Positions 35,964 to 45,151 of a stretch of DNA of 64,000 nt are shown here, in pieces. A program made the translations under genes and the position numbers. The notes under the pieces are model-generated. The model was not told where the DNA came from and searched no databases. It worked only from the letters and a program-made list of their open reading frames with translations. This stretch comes from Marinobacter psychrophilus (GTDB lineage: Bacteria; Pseudomonadota; Gammaproteobacteria; Pseudomonadales; Oleiphilaceae), in the NCBI RefSeq assembly GCF_001043175.1, contig NZ_CP011494.1:3782001-3846000 (forward strand), in the 5' to 3' direction. Numbering within the stretch: the stretch's first letter is position 1; the number at the start of each line of letters is the position of its first letter.

Positions 35964-38564
35964 ATGGACAGCACAACCGCTAACACCGAGAACCGGCTCA
36001 GCATTGCCGGTGCCACCTGCCAGGGCTGCGCCCGTAAAATCCGCGTGGCATTAGAACCTTTGGTCACCGACAGTGCCGCGGTGGATGTGAACATCGAGCA
36101 GAAAACCGTCACCTTGCCCGCAGGCATCGACCCCGCCGACGCTGCTCGCAGAATCACCGAAGCGGGCTACCCAGCGGAGATTCTTTATGCCGAGCCCGCC
36201 GCCAAAAGCTGCTTTACCAACAAGACAACGCCATCTTGTCTCAGCAAAAAGGGTAACGCTGATGAAGCAGAAGCCCCAGCGCCAGAGCTTGTCAGCGCCG
36301 CCAGCAACAGCAACGACGGCATTCAGCTGGCGGTCACCGGCGCCACCTGCGCGTCTTGCGTCAGCAGCATCGAAAAAGCCTTGAAGTCGGTCAGCGGCGT
36401 TACCCACGCCCACATGAACCTGGCCGACAATACCGCCAGCGCCAGCGGTCAAGTCGCGCCGCAAGCACTGATCAAAGCCATCGAAAGCGCCGGCTACGGC
36501 GCCAGCGTGATTGATGATCCAGACACTGCAGACGAACGCCGCCAACAGCAAGATCGCAGACGCTACCGCACCTTGCTGGTAAAAATGGCGATCAGCCTGT
36601 CACTGGGTGTAGGCCTGATGGTCTGGGGCATGGGTTTCGGTTCAATGACCGTAGATGCCGGTAACCAGACCACCTGGGTCAATCTGGGCATTCTGACTCT
36701 GAGCGTGATGATTGCCACCGGCAGCCATTTTTTCACCAGCGCCTGGAAGGCCTTTCTCCATCACAACGCCAATATGGACACCCTGGTAGCCCTGGGCACC
36801 GGCACCGCTTGGATGTATTCCATGGTGGTGGCGGTACTCCCCGCAGCCCTGCCAGAAATGGCGCGCCACGTGTATTTTGAAGCTTCGGCGATGATCATTG
36901 GTCTGATCAATCTGGGCCAGGCATTAGAACTTCGCGCCAAAGGCAAAACCTCCGAAGCCGTGCGCCGACTGCTGGATCTGCGCGCTAAAACCGCCCGCGT
37001 GATCCGCGACGGCCAAGAACAAGACCTGCCCATAGAGCAGGTGCGTAAAGGCGACCAGATCCGCGTTCGGCCCGGTGAACAGCTGCCGGTGGACGGTGTA
37101 GTGCGCGAAGGCAACACCCGCGTTGACGAAAGCATGCTCACCGGCGAGCCCATGCCGGTCAGTAAAGGCCAGGGCGACGAAGTGTCTGCCGGCACGTTGA
37201 ACACCCGTGGCAGCATTGTGTACGAAGCCACCCGTGTAGGCAGCGACACGGCCTTGGCGCAAATTATCCGTCTGGTAAAAAAAGCCCAGGGCTCGAAACC
37301 CTCGATAGGCCGCCTGGCGGATAAAATTTCCTCGGTATTTGTGCCCAGTGTGATGCTAATCGCCATAGCCGCCGCGCTGGTCTGGTACAACCTGGGGCCA
37401 GACCCGGCGGTAGCGCACATGATGGTGGCCGCCACCACCGTATTGATCATCGCCTGCCCCTGCGCCTTGGGCCTGGCCACGCCCATGTCGGTGATGGTCG
37501 GCGTCGGCAAAGCCGCTGAATACGGCGCGCTGATCCGCCAAGGTGAAGCCCTTCAAACCGCTGGCAAAATCAACCTGGTCATTCTGGATAAGACCGGCAC
37601 TATTACTGCCGGCAAACCCGCGGTTACCCAAGTGCATGTAATAGACGGTGATGAAATGCATCTGCTGGCCCTGGCAGCTGGTCTTGAGCAGCATTCAGAG
37701 CACCCGCTGGCCTACGCTATTATGGAAAAAGTCCGGCAGGACACTATTCAACCGGCCGACATAACCGGCTTCGACAGCCTCAACGGCCAGGGTGTCGCCG
37801 GGCAACACAATGGCGACACCCTGCGCCTGGGCAACCGGCGTTGGCTGGTAAATGAAGGGCTGGATGTAACCCCGTTGGACCAGGCCGCCCAAAGTATTAC
37901 CGACAACGCCGGCACCCCCCTGTTTGTTGCTCTGGGCAAACGGGTACTGGGCGTTATTGGCGTTGCGGATGCCATCAAACCCGATTCCCGGGCCGCCATT
38001 GAACGGCTGCATCAGGCCGGCATAAAGGTAATGATGGTCACCGGCGATGTGGACGCCACCGCCAAGGCCATCTGCGCCAGTGCCGGCATTGACGATTATC
38101 GTGCCGGAGTGTTGCCGGAAGACAAAGCCGACGTGGTTAATGAGATGCGTAAAAAAGGCTATACCGTCGCCATGGTGGGTGACGGCATTAACGATGCCCC
38201 GGCTCTGGCCGCCGCCGATGTTGGGTTTGCCATTGGCACCGGCACTGATGTAGCCATTGAAAGCGCCGCCATTACGCTGATGCGTGGTTCCCTACACGGG
38301 GTTCCCGACGCCATCGAAATATCCCGCGCCACGGTAAAAAACATTCACCAGAATCTGTTCGGCGCGTTTATTTATAACAGCCTGGGCATCCCCATTGCCG
38401 CCGGCCTGCTGTACCCATTGTGGGGCATTCTGTTAAGTCCGATCATTGCCGGTGCAGCCATGTCGATGTCGTCGGTTACCGTGGTTACCAACGCTAACCG
38501 GCTGCGACTGTTCAAAACCAGTCGCAAAGAAGACATCCCCACCAAACAGGAACAGAACCAATGA
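35964..38564 (+). CDS. copA: Copper-exporting P1B-type ATPase CopA
   Basis: CopA pumps Cu(I) out of the cytoplasm using ATP. The 866-residue protein has two N-terminal heavy-metal domains with GATCQGC (C19, C22) and GATCASC (C129, C132), joined by a Cys-containing linker (residues about 80-105). Membrane segments follow, with the CPC transport motif at 498-500, the phosphorylation site DKTGT at D542, the SEHPL motif and the hinge [11 protein letters not shown]. The length is at the longer end for CopA because of the linker. It overlaps the next small gene by ATGA. Confidence 0.96.
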   Translation: MDSTTANTENRLSIAGATCQGCARKIRVALEPLVTDSAAVDVNIEQKTVTLPAGIDPADAARRITEAGYPAEILYAEPAAKSCFTNKTTPSCLSKKGNADEAEAPAPELVSAASNSNDGIQLAVTGATCASCVSSIEKALKSVSGVTHAHMNLADNTASASGQVAPQALIKAIESAGYGASVIDDPDTADERRQQQDRRRYRTLLVKMAISLSLGVGLMVWGMGFGSMTVDAGNQTTWVNLGILTLSVMIATGSHFFTSAWKAFLHHNANMDTLVALGTGTAWMYSMVVAVLPAALPEMARHVYFEASAMIIGLINLGQALELRAKGKTSEAVRRLLDLRAKTARVIRDGQEQDLPIEQVRKGDQIRVRPGEQLPVDGVVREGNTRVDESMLTGEPMPVSKGQGDEVSAGTLNTRGSIVYEATRVGSDTALAQIIRLVKKAQGSKPSIGRLADKISSVFVPSVMLIAIAAALVWYNLGPDPAVAHMMVAATTVLIIACPCALGLATPMSVMVGVGKAAEYGALIRQGEALQTAGKINLVILDKTGTITAGKPAVTQVHVIDGDEMHLLALAAGLEQHSEHPLAYAIMEKVRQDTIQPADITGFDSLNGQGVAGQHNGDTLRLGNRRWLVNEGLDVTPLDQAAQSITDNAGTPLFVALGKRVLGVIGVADAIKPDSRAAIERLHQAGIKVMMVTGDVDATAKAICASAGIDDYRAGVLPEDKADVVNEMRKKGYTVAMVGDGINDAPALAAADVGFAIGTGTDVAIESAAITLMRGSLHGVPDAIEISRATVKNIHQNLFGAFIYNSLGIPIAAGLLYPLWGILLSPIIAGAAMSMSSVTVVTNANRLRLFKTSRKEDIPTKQEQNQ

Positions 38565-38659
38565 CATTTTTTTTGGTCAACCTCACAGGTTTAGCGCTGA
38601 TGGCCGCCGTCGTCTGGTGGTTCTGGTTGGCGCCCACTGACACCAAAACGAAGAGGTAA
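38561..38659 (+). CDS. 32-residue membrane peptide downstream of copA
   Basis: The reading frame starts inside the copA stop (ATGA) and encodes [25 protein letters not shown] followed by TDTKTKR. It has one membrane helix with a WWFW core and a basic tail. It is too short for most gene finders. The helix resembles, from memory, the N-terminal anchors of cupredoxin-domain proteins in pseudomonads, with the soluble domain absent here. It is tightly packed before the DUF411 gene (AAGAGGTAAC ahead of that ATG). A membrane-anchor remnant or a functional peptide that assists CopA are both possible. Confidence 0.6.
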   Translation: MTFFLVNLTGLALMAAVVWWFWLAPTDTKTKR

Positions 38660-38664
38660 CACTG

Positions 38665-39114
38665 ATGAAGCAACATACTCTAGCCATGTTACTGGGCGCT
38701 AGCCTGAGCTTTGGCTCGGCCCTGGCAAACGCCGAATCTGAGCACAACATTCACGTCTACAAATCGCCCACCTGTGGCTGCTGCACCGACTGGGTCAAAC
38801 ACCTGGAGGACAACGGTTTTGAGGTGGAAGTCAGCGAAGTCGACAATGTCACGCCGGTGAAAATTGAAGCCGGCCTGACACCGGCCCTGTCCAGTTGCCA
38901 CACCGCGTTTATCAACGATTACGTGATTGAAGGCCACGTGCCGGCAGGCGACATCAAACGCCTGTTAAGCCAAGCGCCCCAAGCCCGTGGCTTGAGCGTG
39001 CCGGGCATGCCTGCAGGTTCACCAGGAATGGAAATGGGCGACCGCAAAGATCCGTACCAAGTGCTGTTATTCAACGCCAACGGCCAGACCCGGGTGTTTG
39101 CCGAACACAACTGA
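38665..39114 (+). CDS. DUF411 family periplasmic metal-associated protein
   Basis: The 149-residue product has a signal peptide ending near AlaAsnAla (residue 23) and a DUF411 domain with KSPTCGCCTDWVKHL (C37, C39, C40) and a later SSCHTAFI with Cys-His. DUF411 proteins are often found with copper-resistance genes and are thought to bind copper in the periplasm. It closes the merR-copA-peptide-DUF411 run and has a good AGAGGTAAC site. Confidence 0.88.
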   Translation: MKQHTLAMLLGASLSFGSALANAESEHNIHVYKSPTCGCCTDWVKHLEDNGFEVEVSEVDNVTPVKIEAGLTPALSSCHTAFINDYVIEGHVPAGDIKRLLSQAPQARGLSVPGMPAGSPGMEMGDRKDPYQVLLFNANGQTRVFAEHN

Positions 39115-39322
39115 TTGCCGCACGATTTTGAGTGCGGTTGCGCCGCGCCGGACCAATGCACCCCGATCGAGCTGATTCTGAACAACAATGCCAATCAGCC
39201 CTTACAACCGGCACAACGTGTAAAGCACCGCGACATTTTTATATAATTTGGTGATTATTTGCTCTAATATCTGGCTCCTTATTTTATGACTTTGTGAAAA
39301 AAATCATCGATAGAGAGCCTCG

Positions 39323-41026
39323 TTGAATCTGAAAAATCGAATTCTCAGCCTTGCTGCTGGCCTGATGATCGTGGCAAGCATTGCCACATGGACCGCGTAT
39401 CAGCAGTTGTCAGATAATCTGATCGAACGCTGGGGTAAGCAGGTCGCTGAAATTCAGGTGCATTATGATAGCGCCCGTCTGCTGCAGTCGTTAGAGCGCG
39501 AAATAGCCCTGGCGCGGCAAATGGCGCGCTCTCAAGCCCTTCTGGCACTGGCAAGAACCCCTGACGGCCCGTTAATCAAAGCCGCCGCCATTGGTGAAAT
39601 GGAAAGCTTCCGCAATAATTTTCGCGACCACAGCTATTTTGTCGCCTTTTTAAGCAATGGCCACTATTACTACAACAACACATCCAACGACTATCAGGGC
39701 CAGCAATTCCGCTACACTCTGGACCCAAACGAGCCCGATGACGCCTGGTTCTACCGACTGATTGACGAAGGCCGCGACTTCCATCTGAATGTGAATCCCG
39801 ACACCAACCTGGGTGTAACCAAACTGTGGATTGACGTACTGATGCGCAACAAAGAGAACGTCATCGTGGGTATGGTAGGAACCGGACTGAACCTTGATGA
39901 CTTTCTGAAGGACATTGTCGATACCGACCAGCAAGGCATCACCACATTGTTTGTGGATATGAACGGCGCCATTCAGCTATACCGCGATCGCAATTACATC
40001 GATTTTGCCACCATTATCAAGCCCGAAGGCCAAAAAAGCACCATTGACCTGCTGTTCGACAGCGCCGACGACAAACGCCAAATACTGGATATGCTGACCA
40101 GTCTGAAAGACACAAGCCACACCGTCGAAAGCCGTTTTGTGACCGTCAATGGCCGCAAACATTTAGCAGGTGCCGCTTTTTTACCCGCTATAGGGTGGTA
40201 TGAAGTCACGCTGATTGACCTGAGCACCTTGCTACCCAAAACGCATTTATGGCCCCTGATAGCGGTTTTTAGTGCCAGCTTGCTGATTACTCTGGCAGCG
40301 TTTCACCTGGTGGTCCAGTTTCGCATTCTCTCCCCGGTTCTGCGTCTCGGCGCCGCCGTTAATCAAGTACGTCGCGGCAATTTTGACTTGCCACCGTTGG
40401 CCAAGCCCGGCAACGAAATTGGATTGCTGGCCGCCGACTTTGAGGAAATGACACGAACACTCAAACATTCTCGCGATGAGCTTGAACACAAAATTGCCGA
40501 ACGCACTACAGACCTGCATTCGCTAGCGCGGGTAGATTCGCTGACCGGACTTTGTAACCGCCGCAGTCTGGATGAAATCCTCGATGTCGAGATCCAGCGG
40601 GCCAGTCGGCAAAATGCCGGTTTTGGCGTTATGTGGCTAGACATCGACAACTTCAAGGCTATAAACGACAGCCTTGGCCATCAAACCGGCGATGAAGTTC
40701 TATGTCAGGCAGCGCTCTGGATACAGTGCAGTCTTCGCCCGTATGACCAACCCGGGCGATGGGGTGGCGACGAGTTTATGGTGGTGTTGTCGCCCTGTGA
40801 TCATAATGTTCTTCGTTTTCTGAGCGAGCGTTTGCGCCAGACCGTTGAACGCGAAAGTGCAAACGGTAATCTACCGATTACGGTTAGCGTAGGCGCTTAC
40901 CTGTGCCAACCCGGCGACAGCGCCAAAACCATCCTGCACGAAGCCGACCAAGCGCTTTACCAAGCCAAAGCCTGCGGTCGCAACACGGTGGTCATCGCAA
41001 ACAAGGACCATCAAATCCCAGGCTGA
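39323..41026 (+). CDS. Diguanylate cyclase with periplasmic Cache sensor
   Basis: The 567-residue protein has a membrane segment at residues 7-25 and a periplasmic double-Cache sensor region (about 30-290, including DAWFYRLIDEGRDFHLNVNPD and VGMVGTGLNLDDFL). A second membrane segment lies near 305-325, then a HAMP linker. The C-terminal GGDEF domain has motif GGDEF at 481-485 and I-site RPYD five residues before it, so activity is expected. The start is a TTG at 39323 after GAGAG; no upstream ATG fits. It is transcribed alone. Confidence 0.93.
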   Translation: MNLKNRILSLAAGLMIVASIATWTAYQQLSDNLIERWGKQVAEIQVHYDSARLLQSLEREIALARQMARSQALLALARTPDGPLIKAAAIGEMESFRNNFRDHSYFVAFLSNGHYYYNNTSNDYQGQQFRYTLDPNEPDDAWFYRLIDEGRDFHLNVNPDTNLGVTKLWIDVLMRNKENVIVGMVGTGLNLDDFLKDIVDTDQQGITTLFVDMNGAIQLYRDRNYIDFATIIKPEGQKSTIDLLFDSADDKRQILDMLTSLKDTSHTVESRFVTVNGRKHLAGAAFLPAIGWYEVTLIDLSTLLPKTHLWPLIAVFSASLLITLAAFHLVVQFRILSPVLRLGAAVNQVRRGNFDLPPLAKPGNEIGLLAADFEEMTRTLKHSRDELEHKIAERTTDLHSLARVDSLTGLCNRRSLDEILDVEIQRASRQNAGFGVMWLDIDNFKAINDSLGHQTGDEVLCQAALWIQCSLRPYDQPGRWGGDEFMVVLSPCDHNVLRFLSERLRQTVERESANGNLPITVSVGAYLCQPGDSAKTILHEADQALYQAKACGRNTVVIANKDHQIPG

Positions 41027-41138
41027 CCTAACAAATAAAGCCTCAGCCACGCTCTCATTGCCTAACGGGTCTGACTCACTGCACCTTTACAGTTATACTG
41101 CGCGGCAACATTCATTTTTTTATCAGCCAGGTTACTTC

Positions 41139-43115
41139 ATGCTCAATGCCGACGCTATCAGCCAGTTGCGCCAGCTGAAATCTAATATCGAAGAACACAA
41201 AGTGGTTCTTTCCGGCACCGTAAAAGCAACCAATGGCCGCTTTGGCTTTGTTGCTCTGGACGACGGCAGAGATGTGTTTCTTCCGCCCGAGGAAATGCAA
41301 AAAGTGCTGCCCGGCGACCGCATCAACGTCACCGAAAAGGAGGTCGAGAAAGGCAAAACCCAAGGCTTGGTAGAAGAGCTGCTGAACAGCTCGCTGGATA
41401 CTTTTGTAGGCCGCTACCAGGTCAAGGGTAAAGGCCACTTTGTGGTGCCGGAAACAGCGGGCATTAACCGCTGGATCTTCATACCGCCAAAAGAGCGTAA
41501 CGGCGCCCAGCCCGGTGATTACATATATTGCCGCTTGCACCGCCACCCGATCAAAGACGGCAAAGGCCAGGCCCGGGTACTGCGGGTAATAGGCCAGGCC
41601 GGCGATGCCGGTATTGAGCGGGCGCTGACCATGGCCGGTTTTGATTTGTCTGACGCATGGCCAGAGGCAGTGCAGCAACACGCCCAAGCGCTCAGTGAAG
41701 ACGCAATAGCCGCACACAGCGCAGGGCGAGAAGACCGCTGCTCGCAGCCCTATGTCACTATCGACAGCCCTGGCACCCAAGACATGGACGACGCCCTACT
41801 GGCGGTGCCAAACGCCACCGGCTGGGCGCTGTCGATTGCCATTGCAGACCCCACCGCATTGATTGAGCCAGGCAGCGCCACCGAACGCGAAGCCATGCGC
41901 CGAGCCACCGCCATTTACTTCCCGGGGGAGCCGCTGCCGATGCTGCCCGATGCCGCCAGCACCCGCTTGTGTTCGCTGCAGCCCGATACGACGCGCCTGG
42001 CTTTAGTGTGCGATTTGCAGGTTAACAACGATGGCAGTCTGGGCGATTACAGTTTTCACCAGGCCAGCATCCGCTCCCACGGCAAGCTCAGTTATGAACT
42101 GGTTGCCAACTTGATTGACGGCCGCGAAGACGACGACATTAAAGCCCTGTCGTCAGCCGTGTCTAACAGTCTGGACCAACTGCACCAGGCCGCTACGGCG
42201 CTGCGGCGCTGGCGCGTCGAACACGCTCTTATTAGTGGTGACCGCACGGAGTTCCGCCTGCGGCTGGACGAAAACCGCCGTATTCGCAGCATCGAACCCA
42301 CAGTTCAAAATGAAGCCCACCGCCTGGTAGAAGAGTGCATGGTAGCGGCCAACCGCTGCGCCGCCGACTTTCTGTCGCAGCACAACAAAGGTCTGTTTAT
42401 TTGTCATAGCGGCCTGCGCGCCGACCGTCACGTCAACATCCGCAAGCTGCTGGAACAGCACATGCCACAGCTTGCCGAGCTGGATGTTGCCCAGGCAGAG
42501 AGTTTCAAAACACTGATGAAAACCGCCGACAGCCTGAACGCGGATGCCCCGGTAAAATCCATTGTCGCGCGCCAACTGGCTCGCGCCGAACTGGCCTTCA
42601 GCCCCGCACCGCACCAGGGTATGGGGCTTGCTGCCTACACCACGTTCACATCGCCGCTGCGCAAGTTCACCGACTTTTACGTACACCGGGTGATTAAATC
42701 GCTGATCTGGCAGGCGCCGTTGGAAGAATTGGACAACAACGCCCTCAGCACGCTTCAGGCGACTCTGATACAGGCTCGCCAGGCCGCCAACAGCTTAGAG
42801 AACTGGCTTAAAAGCGACTTTGCAAAAACGTTGGGCGAAGATGACATGGGCGGCGTAATTAGCCGCACCATTCCCGCCGGCTTTTTTGTGCGCTTAAATT
42901 GCAACGGCTTGGAAGGATTTGTCAGCTGCCGTGACCTGGATGGAAAATACAGTTTTGACCCGGTCACCCTGCGCTTGATTCACAACAAAAATGGCCGCAT
43001 CTTCCAACTCGACCAGGCCGTTATCGTGCGCCTGACCGGGGTGGATGACGAACGCCGTCAGATCAATCTGACGCTGCAGGAGCCGAAGCAGGAACCTGTC
43101 CCAGCATCTGCGTAA
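41139..43115 (+). CDS. RNase II-type 3'-5' exoribonuclease
   Basis: The 658-residue enzyme degrades single-stranded RNA from the 3' end. It has N-terminal cold-shock-like domains, the RNB core with the catalytic Asp cluster in IDSPGTQDMDDALLA and LVEECMVAANRCAADFL, and a C-terminal S1 domain (GGVISRTIPAGFFVRLNCNGLEGF). The length is near RNase II (about 644) and well below RNase R. I start at ATG 41139 (MLNADAISQLRQLK). An in-frame start at 41058 would add 27 unconserved residues. The last 53 bases overlap a convergent gene. Confidence 0.9.
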   Translation: MLNADAISQLRQLKSNIEEHKVVLSGTVKATNGRFGFVALDDGRDVFLPPEEMQKVLPGDRINVTEKEVEKGKTQGLVEELLNSSLDTFVGRYQVKGKGHFVVPETAGINRWIFIPPKERNGAQPGDYIYCRLHRHPIKDGKGQARVLRVIGQAGDAGIERALTMAGFDLSDAWPEAVQQHAQALSEDAIAAHSAGREDRCSQPYVTIDSPGTQDMDDALLAVPNATGWALSIAIADPTALIEPGSATEREAMRRATAIYFPGEPLPMLPDAASTRLCSLQPDTTRLALVCDLQVNNDGSLGDYSFHQASIRSHGKLSYELVANLIDGREDDDIKALSSAVSNSLDQLHQAATALRRWRVEHALISGDRTEFRLRLDENRRIRSIEPTVQNEAHRLVEECMVAANRCAADFLSQHNKGLFICHSGLRADRHVNIRKLLEQHMPQLAELDVAQAESFKTLMKTADSLNADAPVKSIVARQLARAELAFSPAPHQGMGLAAYTTFTSPLRKFTDFYVHRVIKSLIWQAPLEELDNNALSTLQATLIQARQAANSLENWLKSDFAKTLGEDDMGGVISRTIPAGFFVRLNCNGLEGFVSCRDLDGKYSFDPVTLRLIHNKNGRIFQLDQAVIVRLTGVDDERRQINLTLQEPKQEPVPASA

Positions 43116-43986
43116 TGCGCTGGTCTTTGGCTTGCCACTGTTCGGCAAGCCAAAGTTTTACGTTACGGCGGTATTCAGAGTCGGCCATGTAGTCGCGGCC
43201 TTTGAGGTTGTCGGGAATGGCCACGGTATGAATTTCCATTTTGATTTCTGGTACCTGGCCACACAAAAACTGCCAGAAGGTCGGCGCACCGCCGGGGTAG
43301 GCAATGGTCAAATCCACCAATGTTTTGACTGAGTCACCCATAGCGTCTAACACAAAACCGACACCGCCAGCTTTAGGTGGTAACAGGTGAGTGTAAGGTG
43401 ATTTTTGGGCGGCATGCTTGGCCGGCGTAAAGCGCGTGCCTTCTACGAAGTTCATAATACTGACGGGCGTATGCTGGAACTTCTCACACGCGCGGCGGGT
43501 GGCTTTCATGTCTTCACCGCGTTTTTCGGGGTGCTTTACCAGATACTGGCGCGAATAGCGCTTCATAAACGGGAAATCCAGCCCCCACCAAGCCAAGCCG
43601 ATAACCGGAACCCACACCAACTGTTGCTTCAGAAAGAACTTCAAAAACGGTGCGTTACCGTGAAAAACCCGCTGCATGGCCAGAATGTCCACCCAGCTCT
43701 GGTGGTTGCTCAGCACCAGATACCAGCTTTTCTGCTTCAGCTCTTCGGCCCCGGTCACTTCCCAGTGGGTGCCCTGGGTGAGTTTCATCCAACCACTGTT
43801 ACAAGCTACCCAAATTTCGGCCACGCGAATAATCAGCTTGGTGCACAGCACACCAAAACCCTTGTGGGGAATAATCAACTTCAACAGCGCCGGGATATAT
43901 AAGAGTAGGCACCACACCAGGGTGTTCAGTAACAACAGCAACGAATTCAGTACACCAATCACCGGCGCAGGTAAAAAACTGAGCAT
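43063..43986 (-). CDS. YihG-like lysophosphatidate acyltransferase family protein
   Basis: The 307-residue inner-membrane protein is a PlsC/YihG-type acyltransferase. An N-terminal hydrophobic segment (LNSLLLLLNTLVWCLLLYIPALL) precedes the catalytic NHQSWVDI (HxxxxD), the GLAWWGLDFPFMKR region and the FVEGTRFTPAK glycerol-phosphate motif. I place the start at ATG 43986; an upstream frame start at 44034 is less likely. Its end overlaps the RNase II-type gene by 53 bases on the opposite strand. Confidence 0.88.
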   Translation of the reverse strand: MLSFLPAPVIGVLNSLLLLLNTLVWCLLLYIPALLKLIIPHKGFGVLCTKLIIRVAEIWVACNSGWMKLTQGTHWEVTGAEELKQKSWYLVLSNHQSWVDILAMQRVFHGNAPFLKFFLKQQLVWVPVIGLAWWGLDFPFMKRYSRQYLVKHPEKRGEDMKATRRACEKFQHTPVSIMNFVEGTRFTPAKHAAQKSPYTHLLPPKAGGVGFVLDAMGDSVKTLVDLTIAYPGGAPTFWQFLCGQVPEIKMEIHTVAIPDNLKGRDYMADSEYRRNVKLWLAEQWQAKDQRITQMLGQVPASAPAASD

Positions 43987-44030
43987 GGGTTCATTCCACT
44001 TTGAAAATTTATGACCACTAATCATAACAA

Positions 44031-44081
44031 CCACGTTGGGTCTTGGGCAGAGGCGAATGCCACCTACTGTTCCCAGCGTGG
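44031..44081. promoter_or_regulatory. Inverted repeat between the acyltransferase and LysR genes
   Basis: The arms CCACGTTGGG and CCCAGCGTGG (nine of ten pairs) flank a 31-base spacer. Outside them ATAAC and GTTAT also mirror each other. The centre is about 80 bases before the lysR start and 70 before the acyltransferase start. This fits a divergent LysR-type operator, but no TN11A core is clear in the arms. Confidence 0.45.
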
Positions 44082-44136
44082 TATCGTTATTGCATTATTA
44101 TAGTGTCATCATAGCAACAAGAACGGACTCCCGCTG

Positions 44137-45048
44137 ATGAACCCTGTCGAGCCTTTTAATTTGGACCTGCGCGCCCTGGCCACTTTTTTGGTGGTGCTGG
44201 ACGAAGGCAGCGTATCGCGGGCCGCAGTAACGCTTGGGGTTAGCCAGTCGGCCGTCAGCCACACCTTGGAGCGTTTGCGCCAGGCTTTGGGTGACCCTCT
44301 GTTTGTTAAATCCGGGCGTGGTATTACCCCTACCCGTTATGCTCAGCAAGCTGGCCCGCACATTCGCCAGGTGCTGGATGATTTGCGCGCGCTGTCCTCC
44401 GGCCCACCGTTCAGCCCGCAAACCGCAGAACTGGTGTTTACCATCGCCGCCAACGATTATGAGCGCGACCTCTTACTGCCCGGCTTGCTGGCTACTTTGC
44501 GTGAGCAGGCGCCGGGCATTCGCCTGCAGGTGATCGCCGCCGGCATTCCCAGCGCCGAGCTGTTACGCCAGGAAACCTGCGATCTTATTGTGTCGCCGCA
44601 TCCACCGGAAGCCAGCGATATTATGCAACGTGGCCTGATGGCCGACCGCATGGTGGTATTTTATGATCCGGCCCAGCGCGAGCCGCCTCATACCCTGGCC
44701 GATTTCCTCAAAGCTGACCACATCAGCCTGATGCTGGGTTCGGCCGAACAGCCGGGGCTGGACCAAGCCCTGAGCGCCCGCAATCTGCGCCGCACCAAAC
44801 GGGTCAGCGTGTCAAACTTCTCGGCTCTTGCCAGCCTTTTATACGGTACCGACATGTTGGCAGTGGCGCCGGAACGTATGGGTCAGCAGCTGTTGTCGCG
44901 GGCCGCCTGGGTGCCACTGCCGTTCGACTACAAGCCTTTTACCCTGTTGATGATCTGGCACCAGCGCTATCAGAACGATGCTGCCCACCGCTGGTTACGC
45001 AATCAAATAAACGCGGTGGCAGCCACCATGAATGGAATGACTCAATAA
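44137..45048 (+). CDS. LysR-family transcriptional regulator
   Basis: The 303-residue product has an N-terminal winged helix (RALATFLVVLDEGSVSRAAVTLGVSQSAVSHTLERLRQALGDPLFVKSG-type motif) and a C-terminal effector domain. It lies divergent from the acyltransferase gene and 104 bases upstream of a Bcr/CflA-type transporter on the same strand, so either neighbour may be its target. The effector is unknown. Confidence 0.92.
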   Translation: MNPVEPFNLDLRALATFLVVLDEGSVSRAAVTLGVSQSAVSHTLERLRQALGDPLFVKSGRGITPTRYAQQAGPHIRQVLDDLRALSSGPPFSPQTAELVFTIAANDYERDLLLPGLLATLREQAPGIRLQVIAAGIPSAELLRQETCDLIVSPHPPEASDIMQRGLMADRMVVFYDPAQREPPHTLADFLKADHISLMLGSAEQPGLDQALSARNLRRTKRVSVSNFSALASLLYGTDMLAVAPERMGQQLLSRAAWVPLPFDYKPFTLLMIWHQRYQNDAAHRWLRNQINAVAATMNGMTQ

Positions 45049-45151
45049 TCAATCGATATCATTCATAGGTTGTATGACAACTGACAGGCTTACCCGCTGC
45101 CTTTAAATCCGTAAACTGCCTTCCCGAATCAACGCTTTTACGGAATTTTTC

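Noticed and set aside
41112..41780. 222-codon open frame on the minus strand at the start of the RNase II-type gene
   Set aside because: It is a shadow of the exoribonuclease, with no domain and no plausible promoter.
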